Origin: Bacillus sp. T3
Lineage (GTDB): Bacteria > Bacillota > Bacilli > Bacillales > Cytobacillaceae
Assembly (NCBI RefSeq): GCF_033449965.1
Contig: NZ_CP137761.1
Coordinates: 3,658,001 to 3,722,000 of the forward strand
Direction of reading: 5' to 3'
DNA length: 64,000 nt
The notes beneath the pieces were generated by a model. That model saw nothing but the letters and a program-made list of their open reading frames with translations. It searched no databases and had not been told where the DNA came from. Shown piece by piece: positions 9,021 to 17,530 of this stretch. Within the stretch, counting starts at the first letter, position 1, and each line of letters begins with the position of its first letter. The translations under genes were made by a program, and so were the position numbers.

Positions 9021-10865
9021 TTAGCTTAATTCAGCAACTTTCTTTTTCTTCGCTGCTTTTTCACGCTCATTCTTATCAAGAATCTTCTTACGTAAACGAA
9101 TTGATTCAGGTGTTACTTCACAATACTCGTCATCATTTAAATATTCTAATGATTCCTCGAGTGTCATAATTCTTGGTTTTTTAATAACTGATGTTTGATC
9201 TTTGTTTGCTGAGCGAATATTTGTTGCATGTTTTACTTTAACGATGTTCACTGTAATATCGTTTTCTCTAGTATGCTCGCCGACAATCATGCCTTCATAA
9301 ATTTCAGTACCTGGTTCAACAAAGATTGTACCGCGGTCTTCTACTTGCATAATACCGTAAGTTGATGCTTTTCCAGATTCCATTGAAACGAGTACACCTT
9401 GGCGTCTTCCACCAACTTGACCTGGTTGCATTGGCTGATAGCTATCAAACGTATGGTTAATGATGCCATAACCACGAGTTAACGTTAAGAACTCTGTTGT
9501 GTAGCCAATTAATCCACGTGCAGGAACATTAAAGATTAAACGTACTTGACCAGTTCCATTATTAATCATATCAAGCATCTCACCCTTACGAGCTCCGATT
9601 GATTCCATTACAGCACCAGTATGCTCTTCTGGAACATCAATTTGAACGCGCTCGATTGGCTCACAACGCACACCGTCAATATCTCGAACGATTACTTCAG
9701 GTTTTGATACTTGTAGCTCATAACCTTCACGACGCATGTTTTCAATTAAAATTGAAAGGTGAAGCTCGCCACGTCCAGAAACAATCCAAGCATCAGGAGA
9801 GTCAGTGTTTTCAACACGAAGGCTCACGTCTGTTTGTAATTGTGCACGAAGTCTTTCTTCAATTTTTCTTGAGGTAATGAATTTCCCTTCTCTACCTGCA
9901 AATGGGCTATTGTTAACAACAAACGTCATTTGTAAAGTTGGTTCATCAATACGAAGAACTGGGAGTGCCTCTTGGTGTTCTGTCGGACAAACCGTTTCAC
10001 CAACATTGATGTCTTCCATTCCAGATAATGCAATTAAGTCTCCTGCTTGTGCTTCTTGAATCTCTTGACGCTTTAATCCAAAGAAACCAAACATTTTCGT
10101 AACACGGAATTGTTTTACAGTCCCATCGAGTTTCATAAGGGCAACTTGTTGACCTACATTAATCGTTCCACGGAAAACACGACCGATTCCAATTCTTCCC
10201 ACATAATCATTATAATCTAAAAGTGCGACTTGGAATTGTAAAGGTTCGTCACTATTATTAACTGGAGCAGGAATATGCTCAACAATCGCATCATATAATG
10301 ACTGCATGTTTTCATCTTGCTTAGCAGGATCTGGATCAACACTTGCTGTTCCATTAATTGCTGAAGCATATATAACCGGAAACTCAAGTTGTTCCTCGTT
10401 TGCTTCTAATTCAATAAACAAATCTAATACTTCATCAATGACTTCTTCAGGTCTAGCAAAGTCACGGTCAATTTTGTTTACAACAACGATTGGTGTTAAA
10501 TTTTGTTCCAACGCTTTTTTCAATACAAAACGTGTTTGTGGCATACAACCCTCATAGGCATCAACAACGAGTAATACACCATCCACCATTTTCATAATCC
10601 GCTCAACTTCTCCTCCGAAGTCAGCGTGTCCTGGTGTATCAAGAATATTAATTTTTGTGTCTTTATATTGAATGGCAGTATTTTTCGCTAAAATCGTAAT
10701 TCCACGTTCTCTCTCGAGGTCATTAGAATCCATGGCTCTTTCTTCAACATGCTCATTTGAACGGAAAGTCCCCGCTTGTTTTAAAAGCTGATCAACTAGG
10801 GTTGTTTTCCCATGGTCAACGTGAGCAATAATGGCTATATTTCGAATATCTTCTCTTAACTTCAA
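9021..10865 (-). CDS. typA: Ribosome-associated GTPase TypA/BipA
   Basis: Translation-factor GTPase that binds the 70S ribosome and aids 50S assembly and stress growth. The G domain carries HVDHGKTT (G1), RGITI (G2), DTPGH (G3) and NKID (G4) within the first 140 residues. EF-G-like domains follow, and the C-terminal domain contains GQVGGRRQGVLVS and SLEYLNDDEYCEVTPES. I prefer the TTG at 10865 (MKLREDIRNIAII), which agrees with B. subtilis and has GAGGAG at suitable spacing; the GTG at 10874 overlaps that site. Length is 614 residues, as usual. Confidence 0.96.
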   Translation of the reverse strand: MKLREDIRNIAIIAHVDHGKTTLVDQLLKQAGTFRSNEHVEERAMDSNDLERERGITILAKNTAIQYKDTKINILDTPGHADFGGEVERIMKMVDGVLLVVDAYEGCMPQTRFVLKKALEQNLTPIVVVNKIDRDFARPEEVIDEVLDLFIELEANEEQLEFPVIYASAINGTASVDPDPAKQDENMQSLYDAIVEHIPAPVNNSDEPLQFQVALLDYNDYVGRIGIGRVFRGTINVGQQVALMKLDGTVKQFRVTKMFGFFGLKRQEIQEAQAGDLIALSGMEDINVGETVCPTEHQEALPVLRIDEPTLQMTFVVNNSPFAGREGKFITSRKIEERLRAQLQTDVSLRVENTDSPDAWIVSGRGELHLSILIENMRREGYELQVSKPEVIVRDIDGVRCEPIERVQIDVPEEHTGAVMESIGARKGEMLDMINNGTGQVRLIFNVPARGLIGYTTEFLTLTRGYGIINHTFDSYQPMQPGQVGGRRQGVLVSMESGKASTYGIMQVEDRGTIFVEPGTEIYEGMIVGEHTRENDITVNIVKVKHATNIRSANKDQTSVIKKPRIMTLEESLEYLNDDEYCEVTPESIRLRKKILDKNEREKAAKKKKVAELS

Positions 10866-11024
10866 AAAATTCACTCCTCATAATTTTCCTAAACGCCCTT
10901 TGTAATGAATAACTAAAATATTATAACACAAATGAATAGAAACTAATAATCATTTTATAGTACAATAAAAAATATATTGGTTGGATGGGTTTTTATAATT
11001 ATTTTTAACAAAGGGGTAGGACGA

Positions 11025-11204
11025 ATGAAACAAATTAAATGGTTATTTTTATTATTTGCAATAATTGCAGCGGCATGTATTGCCGGTATTGGAATTGCTG
11101 TAGCTGAAAGAAGCATCATCGGCATCATCGCATGCATAATTGCAACAGTTGGCGCGTTTGGTCTTGGTTTTTCGTTTAAAAAGAAATTACTAAGTCAGCA
11201 TTAA
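11025..11204 (+). CDS. ylaF: YlaF family small membrane protein
   Basis: A 59-residue protein made of two membrane helices (LFLLFAIIAAACIAGIGIAV and IIGIIACIIATVGAFGLGF) with Lys-rich ends. It matches the YlaF/DUF5325 type in size, sequence character and position beside typA. Function unknown. The start follows AAAGGGGTAGGACGA. Confidence 0.75.
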   Translation: MKQIKWLFLLFAIIAAACIAGIGIAVAERSIIGIIACIIATVGAFGLGFSFKKKLLSQH

Positions 11205-11212
11205 GGCAGTAT

Positions 11213-11247
11213 ACCAAAAAAATCCCTGTTTCAGGGATTTTTTTGGT
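11213..11247. terminator. Perfect bidirectional terminator ylaF / suhB
   Basis: ACCAAAAAAATCCCTG and CAGGGATTTTTTTGGT form a perfect 16-bp inverted repeat with a 3-nt loop between converging genes. Confidence 0.88.
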
Positions 11248-11252
11248 TTCTA

Positions 11253-12053
11253 TTACCATTTTCCGTCCGCTAAATACTTTTTTAACACTTCCTGGTGAAG
11301 TCCAGGCTTTGACACGAATACTGTATTCTCTCCCGTTAGATTCAATGGTTCTCCACGTAAGGTTGTCGCTATCCCACCAACTTCTTCTAAAAGAACCTTA
11401 CCACCAGCAAAATCCCATGGTGAAAGTCTTAATGAGATATAAGCATCAACCCTGCCAGAAACAACATATGAAATCTCTAAGGCAGCAGATCCTAAAGATC
11501 GCGTTCCACGAGCATCCTTTACAAGTCTTGCCAAATACTCAGAATCAATACGCTTATTTTCCGTGATCCATGATGCATTAATCCCGATAATTGCCTCCTT
11601 AACCTCAACACTTTCTAATTCTGCTAGCTTAAGATCGTTTAAATATGCTCCATTGCCTTTCATTGCATGATAAAGCTCATCATGGACAACATCATAAATT
11701 AAACCGATTTGACCTATTCCTTGTTCGTAAATCCCGATAGAAATGGCAAAATTCCGTTGCTGGTGGACAAAATTCATCGTGCCATCGATCGGATCAATAA
11801 TCCAAACAATGCCGGATAATTCTTCAGGCCGATCTCCTAAACCTTCTTCCCCAAATACCGAATGAGCGGGAAATGTCGTTTTTATTTTTTCAATAAAAAA
11901 TTGCTCAGTTTCTTTATCCATATTTGTAACAAGATCATTTGGATTTGATTTCGTTTGAACATTCAACGTTTCCGAAAAAGATGCTCGTATTTTTTCACCA
12001 GCTTCTTTTATCCATTTCTTCGCATATGTATCGATTTCTTGCCATGTCGCCAT
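11253..12053 (-). CDS. suhB: Inositol monophosphatase family protein (YktC/SuhB)
   Basis: Mg-dependent sugar/inositol phosphatase family. Metal-binding motifs are all present: GEEG near residue 70, WIIDPIDGTMNFVH near 90, and SPWDFAGG near 212. At 266 residues it matches B. subtilis YktC. It lies beside the yktB and ykzI homologues as in B. subtilis. The physiological substrate cannot be read from sequence. A clear ribosome site (GGGAGGAATCAAA) precedes the ATG. Confidence 0.9.
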   Translation of the reverse strand: MATWQEIDTYAKKWIKEAGEKIRASFSETLNVQTKSNPNDLVTNMDKETEQFFIEKIKTTFPAHSVFGEEGLGDRPEELSGIVWIIDPIDGTMNFVHQQRNFAISIGIYEQGIGQIGLIYDVVHDELYHAMKGNGAYLNDLKLAELESVEVKEAIIGINASWITENKRIDSEYLARLVKDARGTRSLGSAALEISYVVSGRVDAYISLRLSPWDFAGGKVLLEEVGGIATTLRGEPLNLTGENTVFVSKPGLHQEVLKKYLADGKW

Positions 12054-12180
12054 TTTGATTCCTCCCTATCGGGCAAATTTACCAATTGTTGTTAGTTGGT
12101 TAGATTATACTATTTCATTCCCATCCCTTTCAAACAATACCGCTTCCGAAAATCTTGCTGTTTGCTTGTACTTTTATATA

Positions 12181-12230
12181 AAAATAATAAACGAACCCCA
12201 TTTTTGTGTTTGGAGTTCGTTATTATGAAA
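12181..12230 (-). terminator. Terminator downstream of ykzI
   Basis: Stem AATAACGAACTCC / GGGGTTCGTTTATT on the minus strand followed by ATTTTTAT, 74 bases after the ykzI stop codon. Confidence 0.6.
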
Positions 12231-12303
12231 CCTTTATTAAGTTTAATTTGACATCCATTTTTTTCTTCTAAACTCCTTTGGTGTCTTACAGAACTTTCAT
12301 CAA

Positions 12304-12504
12304 TTATAGTACTTTAAGTCTGATGAGTTCTGTTCTAATTCTTTCAAGCTTTTGTTTACAATCTTTCTTTTTTGCATCATTCTGCTCACCCATTGCTTCA
12401 AAAAGGGTTGCAAGTTCATAATCTAATTCCAATCTTAGGACAGCAGCTCTCTCGTTAACGATTGACTTTTTTCGATTTGAATTTACTAATTGTTTCAAAA
12501 GCAT
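12304..12504 (-). CDS. ykzI: YkzI-like small coiled-coil protein
   Basis: A 66-residue charged, fully helical protein (VLRLELDYELATLFEAMGE, KKDCKQKLERIRTELIRL) with coiled-coil character. Position between yktB and suhB agrees with B. subtilis ykzI. Function unknown. GAAGGGAGATT precedes the ATG. Confidence 0.65.
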   Translation of the reverse strand: MLLKQLVNSNRKKSIVNERAAVLRLELDYELATLFEAMGEQNDAKKKDCKQKLERIRTELIRLKVL

Positions 12505-12696
12505 AATCTCCCTTCAATTTGATTTGATTTAATTTTCTGATTATTTTTAATATTATCATATGAGGTATTCTCAGTAGATGCAACAAATTTGTGCTGAAAC
12601 CTATCAACTAAAATATTTTCCTCCATCAAGCATCAAATTTCATCTTAGCTCATAGGTATGCTACAATGTTTTACAAATTCTGCAGGAGGTTCGTTC

Positions 12697-13326
12697 ATGA
12701 CGTTTTCAGGTTTTACTAATGAGGATTTTGATCTTTTCAAAATTGAAGGTTTAGAGCAGCGAATGGAGGCACTTATCCACACGGTGAGGCCAAAACTTGA
12801 TGAGTTAGGAAGCTACTTCGCCCCAAGCTTGACTGCCCTAACAGGCCAAGAAATGTTTGCACATGTCGCGAAACATGCCAGGAGAACAAAAAACCCTCCA
12901 AAAGATACATGGGTTGCCTTTGCTAATAATGCCCGGGGCTATAAAATGCTACCGCATTTCCAAATCGGACTTTGGGAATCTCATCTCTTTATTTGGTTTG
13001 CAGTGATTTACGAGTGCCCCTACAAAGAAGAAATCAGTAAAAACTTCATCACCAATATTGAGCAAATCAATCGTACGATCCCAGCTGATTTTGTTTGGTC
13101 AAAAGACCATATGAAACCTGAAGTAATTGGCCACAAACAGCTCGGACAGGCTGAGCTAAAGACTTTACTTGAGCGCCTCAACACTGTTAAAAAAGCGGAG
13201 ATTCTGTGCGGATATCAAATCCCCCGATCGATTGCAGTGGAAATGAACTCAGAGGCTTTACTTAAGCAAATTCAGTTTGTCTTTGAAACACTCTCACCAT
13301 TATACAAATTGAGTGCAGCACATTAA
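12697..13326 (+). CDS. yktB: DUF1054 family protein YktB
   Basis: A 209-residue cytoplasmic protein of the UPF0637/DUF1054 family. Recognisable parts are FSGFTNEDFDLFKIEGLEQR at the N-terminus, HARRTKNPPKDTWVAF in the middle and a C-terminal helix ending SPLYKLSAAH. Function is not established. The ATG at 12697 is preceded by GCAGGAGGTTCG; an in-frame upstream ATG lacks such a site. Confidence 0.9.
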   Translation: MTFSGFTNEDFDLFKIEGLEQRMEALIHTVRPKLDELGSYFAPSLTALTGQEMFAHVAKHARRTKNPPKDTWVAFANNARGYKMLPHFQIGLWESHLFIWFAVIYECPYKEEISKNFITNIEQINRTIPADFVWSKDHMKPEVIGHKQLGQAELKTLLERLNTVKKAEILCGYQIPRSIAVEMNSEALLKQIQFVFETLSPLYKLSAAH

Positions 13327-13331
13327 TTTCT

Positions 13332-13404
13332 CCACAAGGATCTGCAAAAAGCCCACATCAACAAGATTAAAACTGTTGAAAAAAGTTGATTCAGATCCTT
13401 GTGG
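13332..13404. repeat. Long inverted repeat with a nested alternative hairpin
   Basis: CCACAAGGATCTG (13332-13344) and CAGATCCTTGTGG (13392-13404) are a perfect 13-bp inverted repeat around a 47-base loop. On the minus strand an alternative pairing, AAGCCAC with GTGGGCTT plus ATCAAC with GTTGAT, ends in TTTTTG and could terminate yktA. The two folds share an arm, so they exclude each other. It lies between the converging yktB and yktA. Confidence 0.6.
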
Positions 13405-13419
13405 CTTATATACATCCTA

Positions 13420-13689
13420 TTACATTTTGATCGTTTTCATGCCATTAGATTCTTTACTTTTTTTCATAATTAAATAAGAAGAATAACCGCTTGTCTCTTC
13501 AAACTCGTCGAAGATCTTTTTTTCCTGCGCTTTCCCAGGTACAATTTCTTTAAACCGTCGATAAACTTCTAAAAGCTCCTCGCGGTTTACACCAGATTCA
13601 TATCCCTTCTCTACACATTCAAAAAATTTAATCACATCTACAATTTCTTCTGTTGACCAATCCAGATCGATCGGATATTGATATTCCAT
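13420..13689 (-). CDS. yktA: UPF0223 family protein YktA
   Basis: An 89-residue acidic protein with YPIDLDWSTEEIVDVIKFF at the N-terminus and KAQEKKIFDEFEETSGYSSY near the end, both typical of the UPF0223 (YktA) family. Function unknown. The start has GGAGGTAAGAGG upstream. Confidence 0.88.
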   Translation of the reverse strand: MEYQYPIDLDWSTEEIVDVIKFFECVEKGYESGVNREELLEVYRRFKEIVPGKAQEKKIFDEFEETSGYSSYLIMKKSKESNGMKTIKM

Positions 13690-13726
13690 CCTCTTACCTC
13701 CTTAGGTCTTCTTGATTGACTTTGTT

Positions 13727-14685
13727 TTATTTTATCCATTTTCTTGTGATGTTTTCAGCATCACTGACCATTCGTTGGATCAGTTCTTCAACAGTTGGAA
13801 CATCCTTTATAAGTCCAGTCACCTGACCAGCCCATCCAAAGCCCTCATCCATTTTTCCTTCATATATATATTTCATGTTTGAGCTACCGCTAATGTAATC
13901 CTTTAATCCCTCATAACCAACGGATTTTTTTTCTAATTCTATTATTTTATCAGTCCAGCTATTTGCTAAAGCCCTTGCAGGAGCACCGATCGAGCGTTTA
14001 ATTACGACTGTATCATTTTCACTACTATTGACAAGAGCATCTTTATATACCTCTGAGGCATGTACACATTCCTTGGTTGCAATAAATCTTGTCCCCATTT
14101 CAACTCCTTCTGCACCGAGCGCAAGGGCCGCGAGGAGTCCTCTTCCATCCCCTATCCCTCCAGAAGCAATAACAGGTATACTAACTGAATCAACAACCTG
14201 TGGAATTAAGACAAGTGTACCTATATCGTCACGTCCAAGATGTCCTCCCCTTCTTGGCCAACAACCATGACAGCATCAGCCCCTAATTCCTCTGCTTTCT
14301 GGGCTTGCCGTTTTGCCGCAACAAGAACTAATTTTTTTATATTGGTGCCCTTTAATTGTTCAAAAATGGGCGCCGGGTTCCCGCCTGTCATCGAAATAAC
14401 TGGTACATCTTCTTCAATTGCTACCTCAAGCATATGAGAAAATGGTCTTCCGTGCTGACCAATCGCATAATTAACACCAAATGGTTTATCTGTTAATTCT
14501 CTAACCTTTTTGATTTCAACTCGTAGCTGTTCTGGTGTATCTAAAGACATCGCTGTAATTTGTCCTAACCCACCTGCATTGGACACAGCCGCAGCTAGTT
14601 CTGAATAGGCAAGATACGCTAACCCCCCCTGTATGATGGGATATTTAATATTCAATAAGTCTGTAATTCTCGTTTTAAAATTCAT
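13727..14685 (-). CDS. Nitronate monooxygenase / FabK-like flavoprotein, apparent frameshift
   Basis: FMN-dependent TIM-barrel enzyme of the 2-nitropropane dioxygenase family, which oxidises alkyl nitronates; FabK enoyl-ACP reductases are close relatives. The N-terminus has LLNIKYPIIQGGLAYLA, and the middle has KPFGVNY and DAVMVVGQEG. The frame then breaks in the CCCC at 14247-14250: one more G on the coding strand restores GQEGGGHLGRDD, the flavin-binding and catalytic histidine region. It continues as ASGGIGDGRG and GAEGVEMGTRF to residue 319. GGGAGTGTG precedes the ATG. Likely a homopolymer error in an intact gene. Confidence 0.82.
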
Positions 14686-14899
14686 TATTTTCACACTCCC
14701 AAACAGATTATCTTTAAATGTTCTCGATTCACGTGTTAGAATCCTGTTTTTTTCAAAGAATATAAAAGATTGGGGCAAGAAAACATCTTTAATCATTTCG
14801 CATAATCACTATGCAAGAAGAATGAATAATGCTATAATTTCATGTGTTTTAAAATTAATTTTGCATCAACATCATTTAGTAAAGAGGTGTGAGAAAAAG

Positions 14900-16369
14900 T
14901 TGTCTCAATACGAAACACCGTTATTTGACGGGCTCATTCGGCATGCCCAAAAAAATCCTGTCCAGTTTCATATCCCAGGACATAAAAAAGGAGCAGGAAT
15001 TGATCCTACTTTCCGTAATTTTATTGGGGACAATGCACTTTCAATTGATTTAATCAATATTGGTCCTTTGGATGATCTACACTCACCAAAAGGGATTATT
15101 AAACAAGCACAAGATTTAGCTGCAGAAGCATTTGGAGCAGATCATACATTCTTTTCAGTACAAGGAACAAGCGGTGCCATTATCGCCATGATTATGTCCG
15201 TGTGTGGACCTGGGGATAAAATAATTGTACCGAGAAACGTTCATAAATCGGTCATGTCAGCCATTGTATTTTCTGGTGCTATACCAATTTTCATTCATCC
15301 TGAAATAGATGAACAGTTAGGGATTTCCCATGGTATTACAACGGAAGCTGTGGAGCACGCATTAGAACGCCATCCAGATTCTAAAGGTTTACTCGTGATT
15401 AATCCTACCTATTTTGGAATCGCTGCAGATTTAAAAAAGATTGTTGATATAGCACATTCTTATAACATTCCTGTTTTAGTTGATGAAGCACATGGAGTTC
15501 ATATTCATTTTCACGATGATTTACCATTATCAGCCATGCAGGCGGGAGCTGATATGGCAGCAACTAGCGTTCACAAGCTTGGTGGTTCAATGACTCAAAG
15601 CTCGATTTTAAATATGCGCGAAGGGCTTGTTTCAGCTAAGAGAGTCCAGTCAATTTTGAGTATGTTAACAACTACTTCCACTTCTTATCTTTTACTAGCC
15701 TCATTAGATGTTGCTAGAAAAAGACTAGCGACAGAAGGAACGGTTTTAGTTGAGAAGACGATTAACTTAGCTCAATCTATTCGAAGTAGAGTAAATCAAA
15801 TTGAAAATATTCTATGTGTAGGCGAGGAAATTCTGAATTCAAAGGCAGCTTATGATTTCGATCCAACCAAGCTAATTATTTCAGTTAAGGATTTAGGTAT
15901 TACTGGATACGCTGTGGAAAAATGGCTTCGCGAGAACTACAATGTTGAAGTTGAAATGTCCGACCTATACAACATCCTTTGTATCGTGACCCCTGGAGAT
16001 ACTGAAACGGAAGCAGAAATTCTCATCAAAGCACTCCAGCATCTATCAAGAGAATTTCAACATTCAGGGGAAACAATCCATACGAAAGTGCTTCTTCCTG
16101 ATATCCCTGTATTGTCATTAACACCTAGAGATGCCTTCTATGCAGATACTGAATCTATTCCGATTGAAGAGTCTGTTGGACGAATTATTGCAGAATTCGT
16201 TATGGTTTATCCACCTGGGATTCCAATCTTTATCCCTGGTGAAATTATCACAGAAGAAAACATTAAGTACATTCAAAAAAACCTTGAAGTAGGCTTACCT
16301 GTTCAAGGTGCAGAAGATGATGAATTGAAATATATTCGTGTCATTGAAGAACATCGTGCTTTTAAATAA
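14900..16369 (+). CDS. speA: Arginine decarboxylase SpeA (Orn/Lys/Arg decarboxylase family)
   Basis: PLP enzyme that converts arginine to agmatine at the start of polyamine synthesis. The N-terminus SQYETPLFDGL and the run HIPGHKKGAG are typical. The PLP lysine lies in TSVHKLGGSMTQ, and VDEAHGVH supplies the cofactor-binding aspartate. Length is 489 residues, as B. subtilis SpeA. The TTG at 14900 was chosen because B. subtilis starts at the same residue and AAAGAGGTG lies upstream. The SR1 RNA gene follows on the other strand, as in B. subtilis. Confidence 0.94.
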   Translation: MSQYETPLFDGLIRHAQKNPVQFHIPGHKKGAGIDPTFRNFIGDNALSIDLINIGPLDDLHSPKGIIKQAQDLAAEAFGADHTFFSVQGTSGAIIAMIMSVCGPGDKIIVPRNVHKSVMSAIVFSGAIPIFIHPEIDEQLGISHGITTEAVEHALERHPDSKGLLVINPTYFGIAADLKKIVDIAHSYNIPVLVDEAHGVHIHFHDDLPLSAMQAGADMAATSVHKLGGSMTQSSILNMREGLVSAKRVQSILSMLTTTSTSYLLLASLDVARKRLATEGTVLVEKTINLAQSIRSRVNQIENILCVGEEILNSKAAYDFDPTKLIISVKDLGITGYAVEKWLRENYNVEVEMSDLYNILCIVTPGDTETEAEILIKALQHLSREFQHSGETIHTKVLLPDIPVLSLTPRDAFYADTESIPIEESVGRIIAEFVMVYPPGIPIFIPGEIITEENIKYIQKNLEVGLPVQGAEDDELKYIRVIEEHRAFK

Positions 16370-16370
16370 G

Positions 16371-16398
16371 AAGATTCCCTATTTGGGAGTCTTTTTTG
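16371..16398 (+). terminator. Terminator after speA
   Basis: AAGATTCCC TATT TGGGAGTCTT followed by a T run, directly after the stop codon. Confidence 0.75.
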
Positions 16399-16409
16399 TT
16401 TTTAAATAA

Positions 16410-16594
16410 GGCTGTGTTAAATTTGTCTGTTGATTTCCGCTACAGGTGCTCCCTTTCCGCGGGGCGGGCGGTGAGCCTCCTCGGCGCATAGCGCCTGTGG
16501 GGTCTCACCTGTTCCGCTGCTCCCGCAGGAGTCTCGCACCTTCCGCTCCAATCAACAGAATGCTCAAAAATCAACACCGTTCTTTAACATAGCC
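16410..16594. repeat. MITE-like repeat, full-length copy A
   Basis: A 185-bp non-coding element. Ends are GGCTGTGTTAAA and TTTAACATAGCC, an inverted repeat with one mismatch; a second inner inverted pair is TCTGTTGATT / AATCAACAGA. The core is far richer in G+C than its surroundings. It is flanked on both sides by TTAAATAA (16402-16409 and 16595-16602), a candidate 8-bp target duplication. Three related, shortened copies occur at 30233, 45740 and 55561. Confidence 0.8.
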
Positions 16595-16607
16595 TTAAAT
16601 AAAAAGG

Positions 16608-16633
16608 AAAAAGCATGCCTATGCATGCTTTTT
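16608..16633. terminator. SR1 terminator
   Basis: AAAAAGCATG / CATGCTTTTT, a perfect 10-bp stem with a short loop, located 11 bases 3' of the SR1P stop codon. It is symmetric and could act in both directions. Confidence 0.88.
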
Positions 16634-16643
16634 ATATGAAAAA

Positions 16644-16769
16644 TTAATGTTCAGTTTTTTCTTGTTTATCGTCGTTACAACACTGGCATTTAGCATAGAG
16701 GACCGTTACTTTTTCATCTTCAAACTGATCAATAGTCATATCACAAGATTGACAAACGATTGTTCCCAC
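16644..16769 (-). CDS. sr1P: GapA-binding peptide SR1P
   Basis: A 41-residue peptide starting at GTG: MGTIVCQSCDMTIDQFEDEK, then VTVLYAKCQCCND. This closely resembles B. subtilis SR1P, which binds the glycolytic dehydrogenase GapA and promotes its association with RNase J1. Two Cys pairs (CQSC and CQCC) may bind a metal. It lies inside the predicted SR1 RNA. The Shine-Dalgarno match (AAGGGTAGGGAATCC) is weak to moderate. Confidence 0.9.
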   Translation of the reverse strand: MGTIVCQSCDMTIDQFEDEKVTVLYAKCQCCNDDKQEKTEH

Positions 16770-16838
16770 TATGGATTCCCTACCCTTCGGTTATTAGTCC
16801 GCTCTTTTGAAAGCGGTTGTAATTTGTTTCTTAATTAC

Positions 16839-16867
16839 ATAATAATATAACACTTTTTGTTTTTCAA
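16839..16867 (-). promoter_or_regulatory. Predicted sigma-A promoter of SR1
   Basis: On the minus strand TTGAAA (16862-16867), a 17-base spacer, and TATTAT (16839-16844). It lies about 75 bases upstream of the SR1P start. Confidence 0.7.
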
Positions 16868-16908
16868 GCCTAATTTGTATAACACATTAAAAATTTTATA
16901 TGTAATTT

Positions 16909-16923
16909 ATGGAAACGTTTATT
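16909..16923 (+). promoter_or_regulatory. Candidate catabolite-responsive element upstream of SR1
   Basis: ATGGAAACGTTTATT matches the cre consensus WTGNAANCGNWNNCW at all fixed positions but one. It lies about 45 bases upstream of the SR1 -35 box. B. subtilis SR1 is repressed under glycolytic conditions mainly by CcpN, with a lesser role for CcpA. Confidence 0.55.
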
Positions 16924-17024
16924 GTAATAAAGATAGTACTTACCCATTAGTATGGCACATTAAAAACGAGAGTTAATTACAGGCATATCCCCTGAAAACT
17001 CCCTAGTTATACTATATTAAAAAA

Positions 17025-17049
17025 ACAGACCTATAAGAGGTCTGTTTAT
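17025..17049 (-). terminator. Terminator after the DUF3055-type gene
   Basis: AAACAGACC TATAAGA GGTCTGTTT with a flanking run of T on the minus strand. Confidence 0.75.
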
Positions 17050-17055
17050 ACACAT

Positions 17056-17355
17056 TTAATCGTACTGCGGTTCAAATGGAATTCCAGGTATTGCACCTTG
17101 GAAAAATTCAATTAAATCAGCAGCCTGTTGATCATCAGTAATATTAAAAGCGGACTTTAGGTATTCAGAATCTTCAAGATCCTTATGGTCGAGGAGAGCA
17201 GAGCGGCCTGTTTGCATACAGACGACGAGAGGCTTACCAAAAAATAGATTTGTGTAGACAATCCCAAAATCATAGCGGGTGGATTCTGTGGTAAATCCAA
17301 TAAACCTAACTTTTACTTTCTCTGATTCATCATAAAGCTTTCCAAAGAGCTCCAT
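17056..17355 (-). CDS. Conserved hypothetical protein, probably DUF3055/SAV0927 type
   Basis: A 99-residue soluble protein. Distinctive stretches are KVRFIGFTTESTRYDFGIVY, FFGKPLVVCMQTGRSALL and EFFQGAIPGIPFEPQYD. I recall these from a Firmicute family annotated DUF3055, without a known function. The start follows AAAAGGAGGTAATTT. The gene is single, with its own terminator. Confidence 0.72.
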   Translation of the reverse strand: MELFGKLYDESEKVKVRFIGFTTESTRYDFGIVYTNLFFGKPLVVCMQTGRSALLDHKDLEDSEYLKSAFNITDDQQAADLIEFFQGAIPGIPFEPQYD

Positions 17356-17530
17356 AAATTACCTCCTTTTTTTGAATATTTAGAATTTTATTATAACTCA
17401 AGTAAAATAGTTTGGCAATGGATATTTATTCCCAAAAACAACTAGGATTGTCATCACTTTCGTAAAATATAAACACCACATGTTATAATAGATAAGACAA
17501 AAGTTTAATATAGAAATCGGGGGATGGAAT

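Larger units (their letters stand above)
16608..16832 (-). ncRNA. sr1: SR1 dual-function small RNA (predicted extent)
   Basis: In B. subtilis SR1 lies between speA and pdhD, base-pairs with ahrC mRNA and encodes the SR1P peptide. Here the same position holds a minus-strand transcription unit: a -35 box TTGAAA and -10 TATTAT with 17-bp spacing, an SR1P reading frame, and a strong terminator at 16608-16633. The predicted length of about 225 nt is close to the 205 nt known. Pairing with ahrC was not tested, since ahrC is not in the window. Confidence 0.85.

Noticed and set aside
10977..11204. Longer ylaF starting at 10977
   Set aside because: The in-frame ATG at 11025 has a clear ribosome site and gives the family's usual length; the upstream part has none.
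14633..14899. N-terminal extension of speA
   Set aside because: The frame is open for 89 more codons but is hydrophobic/basic noise, overlaps the divergent gene, and B. subtilis SpeA begins at the TTG chosen.
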